The notes under the pieces were generated by a model. The model searched no databases and was not told where the DNA came from. It saw only the letters and a program-made list of their open reading frames with translations. From assembly GCA_934254915.1 (NCBI GenBank), contig CAKQMH010000002.1, forward strand, positions 62,001 to 126,000: 64,000 nt of DNA, written 5' to 3'. Each line of letters begins with the position of its first letter. Positions within the stretch are counted from its first letter, which is position 1. Below are positions 42,282 through 50,844 of the stretch, in pieces. The translations under genes were made by a program, and so were the position numbers. The stretch comes from an uncultured Alphaproteobacteria bacterium. GTDB lineage: Bacteria; Pseudomonadota; Alphaproteobacteria; RF32; CAG-239.

Positions 42282-42705
42282 CTTTTGGCAAACCAAAAAA
42301 CTAAGCGAATTTAGCCCTGACGAATGGGAAAGTATTTGCACCCGTTGCGGTAAGTGCTGCCAAATCAAACTGCAGGACGAAGATACTGACGAAATTTTTT
42401 ATACCGACCTTGTCTGCCGTTATTTTGATATCGACCATTGCAACTGTACTCAATATCAGAATCGTTGCCGTTTAGTTCCGACTTGTCTGAAACTGACGCC
42501 GCAAAATTTAGCTCATATTAATTGGATTCCGTACGACTGCGCATATCATATTTTGCAAACTACCGGTGATTTGCCGGACTGGCATCCCTTAAAAACCGGC
42601 CAGACCTTAGCCCAAGAGCATTCGGTTCAAGGTAAAGTAATCAGTGAAACCATGGTTGCCGAAGACGAATGGGAAGATCACATCATTGAGGACGAAATAC
42701 GATGA
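42268..42705 (+). CDS. YcgN family (Cys-cluster) protein, paralogue 1
   Basis: 145 aa. CTRCGKCCQIKL is the CxxCxxCC metal-cluster signature, with further Cys pairs to ~90 and the C-terminal DLPDWHPLKTGQ of the family. Function is unknown. Overlaps the next, paralogous gene by four bases (ATGA). Confidence 0.88.
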   Translation: MTKSNFWQTKKLSEFSPDEWESICTRCGKCCQIKLQDEDTDEIFYTDLVCRYFDIDHCNCTQYQNRCRLVPTCLKLTPQNLAHINWIPYDCAYHILQTTGDLPDWHPLKTGQTLAQEHSVQGKVISETMVAEDEWEDHIIEDEIR

Positions 42706-43199
42706 ATGATTGGCCTGACGATACCTACAATCCGCAAAGCCGTTTTGACAACTTGAATCAGGTTGAACCGGAATTTTGGAAAAAGAAAAAACTGGAGCAG
42801 ATGAGTAAACAGGAGTGGGAGCTGCTTTGCGATGGCTGTGGCAAATGTTGTTTGAACAAACTCGATATTCGCGGCAAAATCAAATTCACCTGCACCTACT
42901 GCCGTTTTTTAGACCCGCACAGTTGCTTATGCAAAATTTATGAACATCGTTTTGCTCAAGTTCCCGATTGCCGCGATATTGACCTTGCAGCGGTAAGAGA
43001 AAGACCCCGCTGGCTTCCTAAAACCTGTGCCTATTGGCTGCTGGACAATGGTTATGACCTGCCCGACTGGCATCCCTTAAAAACCGGACAAGCGGCTTCC
43101 GTCCATCAGGCTCAAATGTCCTTGCAGGGACGCAACATTGTTTCCGAAACCGGAGTTGATGACTATGAAAATTACCTTGTTGACTGGCCGGACCTTTAA
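42702..43199 (+). CDS. YcgN family (Cys-cluster) protein, paralogue 2
   Basis: 165 aa. CDGCGKCCLNKLDIRGKIKFTCTYCRFLDPHSCLCKIYEHRF and DLPDWHPLKTGQAASVHQAQ match the family. It has a ~30-residue extension at the N-terminus. This copy resembles canonical YcgN more closely than paralogue 1. Overlaps the YgjP-type gene by 35 bases. Confidence 0.9.
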   Translation: MNDWPDDTYNPQSRFDNLNQVEPEFWKKKKLEQMSKQEWELLCDGCGKCCLNKLDIRGKIKFTCTYCRFLDPHSCLCKIYEHRFAQVPDCRDIDLAAVRERPRWLPKTCAYWLLDNGYDLPDWHPLKTGQAASVHQAQMSLQGRNIVSETGVDDYENYLVDWPDL

Positions 43200-43875
43200 T
43201 CTTAAAGCACAATTGGGCATTGATATCGATGTTATTCGCTCCTCCACGGCTAAGCGTTTGACTTTGCGCATTGATGAAAAAAAACATCTTCCGGTGCTGA
43301 CTATTCCCAACCGTTGCTCTGCACAAAAAGCTTATGATTTTGTAGACAGCCATCGCGACTGGATAACCAATATGCTGGCTCGACTGCCGCAGACCCAAAA
43401 ATTTTCTGCCGGTGAAAATCTAACCATTTTAGGGCAAACCTACCAAATTATCCACGCACCGGAAGAGCGCGGCGGTGTTTTTTTCCGCGGTGAACAATTA
43501 GTAGTTTGCGGCGAGGTCGAATTCCTTCACCGCCGCGTCACTGATTTCCTTAGACATCTGGCTTATGAGATGTTCTTAAATGCCTCACTCCAGCAAGCTG
43601 CCAAGCTTGGTTGTAAAATCAATAATGTTTGTATCAAGGACACCAAATCGCGTTGGGGAAGCTGTTCCAACAAAAACAATATTAATTATAACTGGCGGGT
43701 GATTCTCGCCCCGTCTTATGTTTTTGAATATTTGGTATGCCATGAAGTTTCACATCTTGTCCACCCCAACCATTCAGCCGCTTTTTGGCAATGTGTCGCC
43801 TCGCTTTGTCCTGATTGGCAGGAGGGACGCCGCTGGCTAAAAATCAAAGGCAAAGAGCTTTATCGCTATGCCTGA
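43165..43875 (+). CDS. YgjP-type (DUF45/M48-like) metallopeptidase candidate
   Basis: 236 aa. VKDTKSRWGSCS-type motif (KDTKSRWGSCSNKNNINYNWRVILAP) followed by zinc motif VCHEVSHLVHPNHSAAFW is the DUF45/YgjP signature. Start 43165 is preferred (GGAG 9 bases upstream) within an overlap with the preceding gene. Substrate unknown. Confidence 0.88.
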   Translation: MKITLLTGRTFNLKAQLGIDIDVIRSSTAKRLTLRIDEKKHLPVLTIPNRCSAQKAYDFVDSHRDWITNMLARLPQTQKFSAGENLTILGQTYQIIHAPEERGGVFFRGEQLVVCGEVEFLHRRVTDFLRHLAYEMFLNASLQQAAKLGCKINNVCIKDTKSRWGSCSNKNNINYNWRVILAPSYVFEYLVCHEVSHLVHPNHSAAFWQCVASLCPDWQEGRRWLKIKGKELYRYA

Positions 43876-43951
43876 GTAATAGCTATTGATTTTTCAACGC
43901 CAATTCCCTATATTTAAATTAACAACAACTATAACAAGGAGTTTTTTCTCA

Positions 43952-44683
43952 ATGGAAAACAAAATTTACGCTCAAACCGAAACAGCCGCTGCTGCTTATG
44001 ATATGGGCTTGCGCAGCTATCTTTTGCGTGTTTTTAATCTTATGTCTGCCGGTCTGTGCCTTTCGGCTTTAACCGCTTATCTGGTTCTCAACACTTCGTT
44101 GATTAATCTGTTTTACAGCGTAGCTCCCAATGGTGCGGTTACGGGCTTATCCGCCTTTGGTTGGTTAGCTTTCATTGCCCCGCTGATTATGGTTTTTGCT
44201 TTTGGCTGGGTCGTTAGCCGCGGAACGGCTCAACAAGCACAAATTATGTTTTGGAGTTATGCTGCCATTATGGGTATCTCTTTAGCCCCCATCTTTTTGG
44301 CTTATACCAGCAGCAGCTTAACCCGCGTCTTTTTAATTACGGCAGCCACCTTTGGCGGTATGAGCATTTACGGCTACACCACCAAGCGCGACTTATCGGG
44401 ACTCGGCTCATTCCTAATTATGGGCTTGTGGGGTCTTATTATTGCCTCAATCGTCAACATCTTTGTCGGCAGTGCCGGACTTGATTATGCATTGTCAATC
44501 TTAGGTGTTTTGATTTTCACCGGTCTGACAGCGTTTGATATTCAAAAAATCCGCAATTTATATGCTGCCGGCGACAGCCATGAAATCATTGCCAAAAAAG
44601 CGGTTTACGGCGCTTTGAATTTATACCTTGATTTCATCAACCTGTTTTTATATTTGCTGCGTTTGTTAGGTGACCGCCGCTAA
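43952..44683 (+). CDS. Bax inhibitor-1 (YbhL/BI-1) family protein
   Basis: 243 aa with seven hydrophobic segments. LRSYLLRVFNLMSAGLCLSALTAYLV, SIYGYTTKRDLSGLGSFLIMGLWG and LTAFDIQKIRNLYAAGD are family signatures. ATG 43952 has AAGGAG 10 bases upstream; the longer frame has none. Probably a calcium-leak or membrane-stress protein by family. Confidence 0.93.
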   Translation: MENKIYAQTETAAAAYDMGLRSYLLRVFNLMSAGLCLSALTAYLVLNTSLINLFYSVAPNGAVTGLSAFGWLAFIAPLIMVFAFGWVVSRGTAQQAQIMFWSYAAIMGISLAPIFLAYTSSSLTRVFLITAATFGGMSIYGYTTKRDLSGLGSFLIMGLWGLIIASIVNIFVGSAGLDYALSILGVLIFTGLTAFDIQKIRNLYAAGDSHEIIAKKAVYGALNLYLDFINLFLYLLRLLGDRR

Positions 44684-44705
44684 TAAAAAACATAAATATC
44701 ACCAT

Positions 44706-44740
44706 AAAAGGCTCTTTTGCAATAAAGAGCCTTTTATTTT
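44706..44740. terminator. Bidirectional terminator
   Basis: AAAAGGCTCTTT, TGCAAT loop, AAAGAGCCTTTT and a T-run, between convergent genes. Confidence 0.9.
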
Positions 44741-45825
44741 TGACCATCAAACAACAATAGCGAATTACCTTTGCGTTCCTGTGCCTTTTTCACGGCAAAT
44801 ATCGCCTGTTCTATCAACTTTTTGGCCGAATGCGCCGGATTGGGAAAAACGCTTGCCCCGATACTGAACTTCAATTGATGGGTTGTAAAATTATCGCTGA
44901 CGCCGTTTTTCAAGACTTCTTTGACACGCGCCATTTCCATTTCCAAATCATGCTCATTGGCAACATCGGGCAGCAAAATCCAAAATTGATATTTTAGCCC
45001 GCGCGCCACTGTGGCATTTTTTTTCAAGTTCATAACCAGATTATAGCCGATTTTTTTCAAAACAAATTCATGCAGACTGATTTTTTTAAACTCTTCGGCA
45101 TTATCAATACTGATTCCCATAACTGCGATTAAATCTTTCGGCAGCCGCACATCTTTGTAGTTTTCGTTATTAACCGCCATTTGTACCCGGTCTTCAAACA
45201 AAAAGAAGTTGGGCAAACCGGTTAATTCGTCATAGAGATTATTAAACTTGGTATCTTGTTTTGGCGGCTGATGACTGCTTAGCAAAATAAAGGAAAATCG
45301 ATTAAAATCGGGTAAATAAATCGCGCTTAATTCTATTGGGATAATCCGATTGTTGGCAGCACGCAGATGAATACTCAATTGCTTATGCGAGGTAAGCATT
45401 TCACCGATATTTTCGGCCAACAACGTCCAATCACTCTTGTCAACAAACGATAAAAATGCTTGTCCCGTACCTTGATTAAAATCATCCAGAGCCAGCAAAT
45501 TGCGTGCCTTCTTATTCAAATAGACAACTTTGTCATCGCTGACAATAACGACCATACGTTCGGAGCTGTCCAGAATATGAGCCGCCATTTCGCCCAAATT
45601 AACATCCATCGTTGCCCAGCTGTTATCAATATTGTTCAATGTTTCGGTCATCGGCATGACATTATCCGCAACAGTTTCCGTTTCCGGCGGCGTTTCTAAT
45701 GACTGCAAATCGACATTATACCTGGCTGCTTCACGCAAAATCCGCACATCCGGCATTTCATTTTTACGAAAAACACCGCTACCTTCTAAGGCTGATTGGT
45801 TTATGTCATCAAAGTCATCACGCAT
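44734..45825 (-). CDS. PAS plus degenerate GGDEF-domain protein
   Basis: 363 residues. A disordered N-terminus (1-75), a PAS-like domain (~80-190: SSERMVVIVSDDKVVYLNKKARNLLAL) and a GGDEF-type domain (~195-360) with YDELTGLPNFFLFEDRV. The GGDEF signature position reads GLKYQFWILLP, so the catalytic Gly-Gly and acidic pair are absent. The ending KFSIGASVFPNPAHSAKKLIEQAIFAVKKAQE is typical. Likely an inactive signalling or scaffold protein, unless the domain binds c-di-GMP or GTP without turnover. Divergent from the pseudokinase gene. Confidence 0.72.
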   Translation of the reverse strand: MRDDFDDINQSALEGSGVFRKNEMPDVRILREAARYNVDLQSLETPPETETVADNVMPMTETLNNIDNSWATMDVNLGEMAAHILDSSERMVVIVSDDKVVYLNKKARNLLALDDFNQGTGQAFLSFVDKSDWTLLAENIGEMLTSHKQLSIHLRAANNRIIPIELSAIYLPDFNRFSFILLSSHQPPKQDTKFNNLYDELTGLPNFFLFEDRVQMAVNNENYKDVRLPKDLIAVMGISIDNAEEFKKISLHEFVLKKIGYNLVMNLKKNATVARGLKYQFWILLPDVANEHDLEMEMARVKEVLKNGVSDNFTTHQLKFSIGASVFPNPAHSAKKLIEQAIFAVKKAQERKGNSLLLFDGQK

Positions 45826-45897
45826 TTTTGCATACCATTTTAAGCTTTTTTATAATCTTAAAACCAAAATTTATAAAAAACAATGTCTAAATCTTTG

Positions 45898-45916
45898 CAG
45901 TTTATTAATAAAACTG
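45898..45916. promoter_or_regulatory. Palindrome between divergent signalling genes
   Basis: CAGTTT-ATTAATA-AAACTG, near-perfect, sits in the 134-base space between the degenerate GGDEF gene and the pseudokinase gene. Possible operator. Confidence 0.3.
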
Positions 45917-45959
45917 GTTTACACTTAGCTTATATATGTAAAAGCTGAAAGAAATCAAT

Positions 45960-47972
45960 ATGACTGAAAACGAAAATCTCAAACCCGAAGAATCAGCTTC
46001 TGTGGCCGAAACCGGCAGCGAATTTTTTTTGGTTAAAGAGCGCTATGAAATTAAGTTTGACGCTCCTTTGCCGCAATTTAACACTAACGGCGCGATTGCT
46101 TATAAAACACAGGATAAGACCAACCCTCAGCGCGAATTGTTTGCTCTGATTTGCGACAACAATAATCCGCCGCGGTTATCAATTTTGCCTTATCTCAAGT
46201 CCATTGATCATCCGAATGTCTTAAAATTGGTTGATTTCGGCGTTGTTGACTATCCGGAAAAGAAAACCCGTAATATGGCGCTTATTTACAAACAACCGAC
46301 CGGCCCCAAAGTCAATGATTTCAGCGAAGACTTAAATCTTAAAGGCAATGCCGAAAAATTCAAATCTTTATTAATGTCTATGCTTTCCGCCAGCGAGAGT
46401 CTTAAAAGTTATAACATTACGCATCGCGCTTTGCGCTTGGACAATTTGTTTTATAAAGATTCGACCCGTTCGGAAATTGTCGTCGGCGACTGTGCAGCTT
46501 CTTTCCCGTCGCTTTATCAGCCGGCCGAATATGAAACCGTTGAAAATTTGCTCTGCCTGCCGCAAGGACGCGGTAATGGCTCGGTAAGTTGCGATGTTTA
46601 TGCCATTGCCGTGGTTATGATTAATCTTTTGCTTGGTAAAGAAAATAATTTTGGGCTGTCAACGCCCGAACTTCTGCACCAAAAACTAAAAAAAGGCTCT
46701 TATAATACACTCTTAGCCAACGAAAAAATTCACACCCCGTATACCGCCGTCTTAAAAGGTATGCTGTGTGACAACCCCGAAAATCGCTGGAACTACCTGC
46801 AAGTATATAATTATCTTGAAGGCAAAGCCGTTTCTTTCACCGAAGGTTCTGAACGCTCAATGCGCTCCCTCAGTCTTGGCGGTGAAAAATATTACACTCC
46901 TAAAAGTATGGCGATTGCAATGTTGGCTAATCCCGATGAGGCACTGGCAGTCATCAAATCCGGCAAATTGCAGGAATGGATTAAAAACGGTCTTGAAAAC
47001 GAAAAGCTGCTTGCCAAAATCGAAAAATTAATTACCGCCGATAAAGAAAAAAAAGAATCTTCTACCGATTTGGTATCACAAATCTGCATTTTATTGGATA
47101 ACTCATTACCGATTAAATGCGGCGATTTATATCTTTTCCCTGACGGATTACCGAAAGCTGTCTTTTATTACCTGCGCAACGGTCTGGAATTGAAAGACTT
47201 TTATGCCCTGCTTTCGACAGATTTAATCAAGCTTTGGTATCAGGAGCAGCCGTCTTTGCGCGCTCCGGCCAACAGCAATGAATTCAAAATTTATATTAAC
47301 CGCAAAGATTACGGCTACGGCATTGACCGAATTATGTATGATTTTGACGATGATTTACCTTGCACCAGTCAATTAGTAAACACCGACTTTATCAACTCGC
47401 CGTCACGCCTGCTTAAAGCTTTGGATTCCAACTACCAAGCTTTTAAGGAGCAAAAACCGTTTGATCGCAATATCATTGCTTATTTGCGCTGCAAGATGGG
47501 CAAAAAAATCGACGGTATCATCACCGACCTTAACTCTCTGCAGGAAAACATTCAAAGCAGTGCGATTATTCGTCTTTATTCCAATATTCAAAATAAGTAC
47601 GGACCGGTTCAGCTGCATAACCTGACCTTATGGATTTTAAACATCACCAAGCCGATAATTCGCTCTTATCACAACTTCAAATATCAAAAATATTTGGAAC
47701 GCGAATTGGTAAAAGTCGCTAAAAGCGGTAAAATTATTGATCTTTACGATATTTTGGAAAACGAAGAAGCCAAACAAAAAGACCGCAGTGAATATTCCGA
47801 AGCCCTGAAGGAAATCCGCAGTCTGTTAAACGAAAAAAATATTCTTCAAACCGGCGGCAGCAAACTTGATGAACAATCACGCAATCTGGCTTTACGCTGC
47901 GGTTCGATTTTTGCGGTTTTAGCCATGATAACCTCTTTTATTTTCAGTCTGATTTACTGGGTGGTACAATAA
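45960..47972 (+). CDS. Predicted C-terminally membrane-anchored Ser/Thr pseudokinase
   Basis: 670 residues. Protein-kinase fold at ~30-290: the region HPNVLKLVDFG (N-lobe), NITHRALRLDNLFY at the catalytic loop, VVGDCAASF at the DFG position, CDVYAIAVVMINLLLGKEN (DVYSxG helix) and NPENRWNYLQVYNYL. The catalytic HRD Asp is Ala (THRAL), DFG reads GDC, and no VAIK-type Lys is seen, so phosphotransfer is unlikely. Residues ~300-640 form a helical region I do not recognise. The end has one hydrophobic helix (~645-667). It overlaps the next gene's ATG by one base. Confidence 0.75.
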   Translation: MTENENLKPEESASVAETGSEFFLVKERYEIKFDAPLPQFNTNGAIAYKTQDKTNPQRELFALICDNNNPPRLSILPYLKSIDHPNVLKLVDFGVVDYPEKKTRNMALIYKQPTGPKVNDFSEDLNLKGNAEKFKSLLMSMLSASESLKSYNITHRALRLDNLFYKDSTRSEIVVGDCAASFPSLYQPAEYETVENLLCLPQGRGNGSVSCDVYAIAVVMINLLLGKENNFGLSTPELLHQKLKKGSYNTLLANEKIHTPYTAVLKGMLCDNPENRWNYLQVYNYLEGKAVSFTEGSERSMRSLSLGGEKYYTPKSMAIAMLANPDEALAVIKSGKLQEWIKNGLENEKLLAKIEKLITADKEKKESSTDLVSQICILLDNSLPIKCGDLYLFPDGLPKAVFYYLRNGLELKDFYALLSTDLIKLWYQEQPSLRAPANSNEFKIYINRKDYGYGIDRIMYDFDDDLPCTSQLVNTDFINSPSRLLKALDSNYQAFKEQKPFDRNIIAYLRCKMGKKIDGIITDLNSLQENIQSSAIIRLYSNIQNKYGPVQLHNLTLWILNITKPIIRSYHNFKYQKYLERELVKVAKSGKIIDLYDILENEEAKQKDRSEYSEALKEIRSLLNEKNILQTGGSKLDEQSRNLALRCGSIFAVLAMITSFIFSLIYWVVQ

Positions 47973-48460
47973 TGATTAAAAAGAATCTCAAAAAAGCTAA
48001 CTCTGCTCCCAAAGCCAAATTAACTTTATTCCAAAAATGGATTTTGGCTTTCGGCTTATTTGTTCTGATTTTTGCTACTTTTCCGGCCGTTTTGATTATT
48101 CTTATCGGTCTGCTGCCGTCTTTAACGGTTTTGATCACCGATGCGCAAAATACACCCAAACTGACCATTGTCGGCTGTTTCAATCTTACCGGTGTTTTCG
48201 TCTGTATGAACAACATTTTGCAACAGGTAAATTCTCTTTCTGGTTTTTCTTTGGTTGATAATGTTTTTAACCTGATTGTTATGCTTGGTTTAGCAGCCTT
48301 CGGCGTTGTTCTTTATTATGAACTGCCCAATTTTTTCATCACCATAGCTAAAATGTCGGCGCAAAAGCGACTTAATGTCATCAACCAGCGCTTGGACAAA
48401 CTTGCGCTTGACTGGGGACAGGAAAGTGTTGAAAAAGCTTCCGGTAATTCCGGCAAATAA
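47972..48460 (+). CDS. Three-helix membrane protein coupled to pseudokinase
   Basis: 162 residues with hydrophobic segments ~25-50, ~65-85 and ~100-118 and a basic helical C-terminus (NVINQRLDKLALDWGQ). It has no recognised family. TAATG overlap with the pseudokinase makes translational coupling likely. Confidence 0.7.
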   Translation: MIKKNLKKANSAPKAKLTLFQKWILAFGLFVLIFATFPAVLIILIGLLPSLTVLITDAQNTPKLTIVGCFNLTGVFVCMNNILQQVNSLSGFSLVDNVFNLIVMLGLAAFGVVLYYELPNFFITIAKMSAQKRLNVINQRLDKLALDWGQESVEKASGNSGK

Positions 48461-48465
48461 CATTT

Positions 48466-48493
48466 AAAAGAGCCGCCCCAAGCGGCTCTTTTT
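48466..48493. terminator. Bidirectional terminator
   Basis: AAAAGAGCCGC, CCCAA loop, GCGGCTCTTTT, T-run. It separates the TM protein from convergent rpoH. Confidence 0.9.
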
Positions 48494-48497
48494 CTTC

Positions 48498-49373
48498 CTA
48501 ATTAACCACCCCTATTGCTTTACGAATTTTTTTAATCGAATTTAACTCGATTTGGCGGACGCGTTCTTTGGAAATATTATAAATTTTGCTCAAATCATCC
48601 AATGTAACCGCTTTGTCATACAGCCGGCGTTTAAACAAAATATCTTTTTCCCGTTTGTTCAGACAATTTATCGCCTGCTTAAACAACCCCCGCCGATACT
48701 GCATCACTTCACTGTAGGCCAAAGTTTCTTCCTGATTCGGTTTGTTGTCGGCAATAAAATCCAGCCATTCCGTACCGCTTTCCGAAGAAGCATCGATTAC
48801 CGTATTTAACGAGCCGTCATGCGCCTTCATCCGCATATTCATATCCGTAACATCCTGTACGCTCACATCCAGCGATGAGGCAATATTATTTAACACTTTA
48901 GGAGACAATTCCCGATCATCGATCAAATTGAGTTTATTTTTGATTTTGCGCAAATTAAAAAACAATTTCTTTTGCGCTGCCGTTGTTCCGATTTTTACCA
49001 ACGACCACGAATTTAAGATATATTTTTGGATTGAAGCCTTTATCCACCACAACGCATAAGTCGAAAAGCGAAAACCTTTAGCCGGTTCAAATTTTTCCAC
49101 CGCATAAAGCAATCCGATATTTCCTTCCGAAATCATTTCAATAGTCGGCAAACCGTAACCGCGATATTTGGATACGACTTTTACCACCAAACGTAAATGC
49201 GAGCTGACTAATTTTTGCGCAATCTGCGGATCTTTGGTTATTTGGTACTCCGATGCCAGAGCATATTCTTCATCTTGCGAAAGCAACGGATATTGTCTGA
49301 TTCGTTGTAAATATCTCACCATGTTTAATTCGGGCGAGAAGTCAATTCCACTAAGTCCGAGGGCGTTTTCCAT
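48498..49373 (-). CDS. rpoH: Alternative sigma factor RpoH (sigma-32)
   Basis: 291 residues. Region 2 reads SEGNIGLLYAVEKFEPAKGFRFSTYALWWIKASIQKYIL. The QKKLFFNLRKIK motif is the RpoH box. Region 4 ends LDDLSKIYNISKERVRQIELNSIKKIRKAI. The minus-strand upstream region is ~130 bases long and separates it from rluD, so a leader is likely. Confidence 0.93.
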   Translation of the reverse strand: MENALGLSGIDFSPELNMVRYLQRIRQYPLLSQDEEYALASEYQITKDPQIAQKLVSSHLRLVVKVVSKYRGYGLPTIEMISEGNIGLLYAVEKFEPAKGFRFSTYALWWIKASIQKYILNSWSLVKIGTTAAQKKLFFNLRKIKNKLNLIDDRELSPKVLNNIASSLDVSVQDVTDMNMRMKAHDGSLNTVIDASSESGTEWLDFIADNKPNQEETLAYSEVMQYRRGLFKQAINCLNKREKDILFKRRLYDKAVTLDDLSKIYNISKERVRQIELNSIKKIRKAIGVVN

Positions 49374-49505
49374 CTTTCACTCCTGCTTTTAATTTTAACC
49401 TAAGCAGTCCGTGGTACGAGTCCCCTAATCTGTAAATCGACGAGTCAAAACTACGTCTTTTCCTTTAAACCGCAATATAGCAAAAAGTTATAGTTTTTCT
49501 AATGA

Positions 49506-50480
49506 CTAAAGATTCTCAAGAGTCGTCAGTAATTGTTTAAAATCATCGGGAAAATCCGAATCAAACTGCATAAATTCTCCTTTTCGCGGATGAACAAACC
49601 CCAATGACTTTGCATGCAGCGCCTGCCGCGGAAAATTATTAATAAAATCGACTGCTTGCGGATTAAAATTTTTGCCGCTGATCTTTTTGCTCTTAACATA
49701 CAGCTGATCACCGATTAAATGATTCCCCTGTGAGCTTAAATGCACTCTGATTTGGTGAGTGCGTCCGGTTTCCAAATTACACTGCACCAGACTGGCGGCA
49801 TTTTGATATATTTTCAGTGTTTTGTAATTTGTAACCGCGTTTTTACCGTTTTTCTTAACCACTGCCATTTTTTTACGATCATACGGACTACGCCCGATTA
49901 AGGATTCGATTCGTCCGGATAACGGCTCGATTACTCCGAAAACCGCGGCCACATATGTCCGCTCAATTGAATGTTCGGCAAACTGCGTGCAAAGAGCTTT
50001 GTGGGTCTGATCGTTTTTAGCCACCACCAATAACCCTGATGTGTCTTTATCAATTCGATGAACAATCCCCGGACGTTTAACTCCGCCGATTCCCGACAAA
50101 TTTCCCTGACAATGAAACAACAACGCGTTAACCAGTGTTTTGTCAGGTGAGCCGACGGCCGGATGCACCGTCATTCCCGCCGGCTTGTTAACCACAATCA
50201 AATCATCGTCTTCATAAACCACTTCCAGCGGAATATCCTGCGGCAACGGAATGGCCTCAACCGGCTCCGGAATATGCAAAACATAAACCTCATTTTCTTT
50301 GACTTTGGCTGAACTGTCGGTTATCGGCGTTTCTCCGCGATAGACATTTCCGTCTTTCAACAAACGCTGTATTTGCGAACGCGATATCTCCGGAAAACTC
50401 ATAACCAGAAATTTATCAATCCGCCAGCCGTTACAGTTTTTATTAACCATTGCTGTGTTATTATCTTCGGTATCAGTCAT
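49506..50480 (-). CDS. rluD: 23S rRNA pseudouridine synthase RluD
   Basis: Acts on helix 69 of 23S rRNA. S4 domain (RIDKFLVMSFPEISRSQIQRLLKDGNVY), catalytic HRIDKDTSGLLVVAKND, TGRTHQIRVHL and KKMAVVKKNGKNAVT. 324 aa from ATG 50480, chosen because AAAGG lies 5 bases upstream; the longer frame starts with a TTG. The gene is upstream of rpoH in the same direction, a usual alphaproteobacterial arrangement. Confidence 0.94.
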   Translation of the reverse strand: MTDTEDNNTAMVNKNCNGWRIDKFLVMSFPEISRSQIQRLLKDGNVYRGETPITDSSAKVKENEVYVLHIPEPVEAIPLPQDIPLEVVYEDDDLIVVNKPAGMTVHPAVGSPDKTLVNALLFHCQGNLSGIGGVKRPGIVHRIDKDTSGLLVVAKNDQTHKALCTQFAEHSIERTYVAAVFGVIEPLSGRIESLIGRSPYDRKKMAVVKKNGKNAVTNYKTLKIYQNAASLVQCNLETGRTHQIRVHLSSQGNHLIGDQLYVKSKKISGKNFNPQAVDFINNFPRQALHAKSLGFVHPRKGEFMQFDSDFPDDFKQLLTTLENL

Positions 50481-50550
50481 TTTAGCCTTTATAAACAAAC
50501 GATTTTTGTTTATAATAAAGGCAAAAAGTTAAGTTGCAAGAGAGATAAAC

Positions 50551-50841
50551 ATGGATAAACTTAAATTAGTCAAAATTATTGTTTGTGTGCTTACTTTTTT
50601 ATTGGTTTTCGGAACATTACTGCTTTTTGGCAGTATTTACCAAAAAACCCGCTCTGTCGGCAGCCAAACTGACCGCGTTTTATCCCTCGCCCAACCGCAA
50701 GGCAGTCACATTGCCGGTTATTCATACCAAGACGGCAAACTGGTCATCTTGATTAAAGACGGCGGTTTAGCCGACCGCCTGTTATTGCTTGACACCGCCG
50801 ACAATCGCGTTGACACTACCGTTTATTTGACCAAGGAGTAA
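50551..50841 (+). CDS. Small inner-membrane protein
   Basis: 96 residues: one N-terminal helix (~6-28), then a short beta-rich periplasmic domain (GSHIAGYSYQDGKLVILIKDGG, LLLLDTADNRV). It resembles the DUF6476 type found divergent from rluD in other Alphaproteobacteria, so it may be housekeeping rather than part of the system it precedes. Ends 3 bases before the next gene. Confidence 0.7.
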   Translation: MDKLKLVKIIVCVLTFLLVFGTLLLFGSIYQKTRSVGSQTDRVLSLAQPQGSHIAGYSYQDGKLVILIKDGGLADRLLLLDTADNRVDTTVYLTKE

Positions 50842-50844
50842 GAT

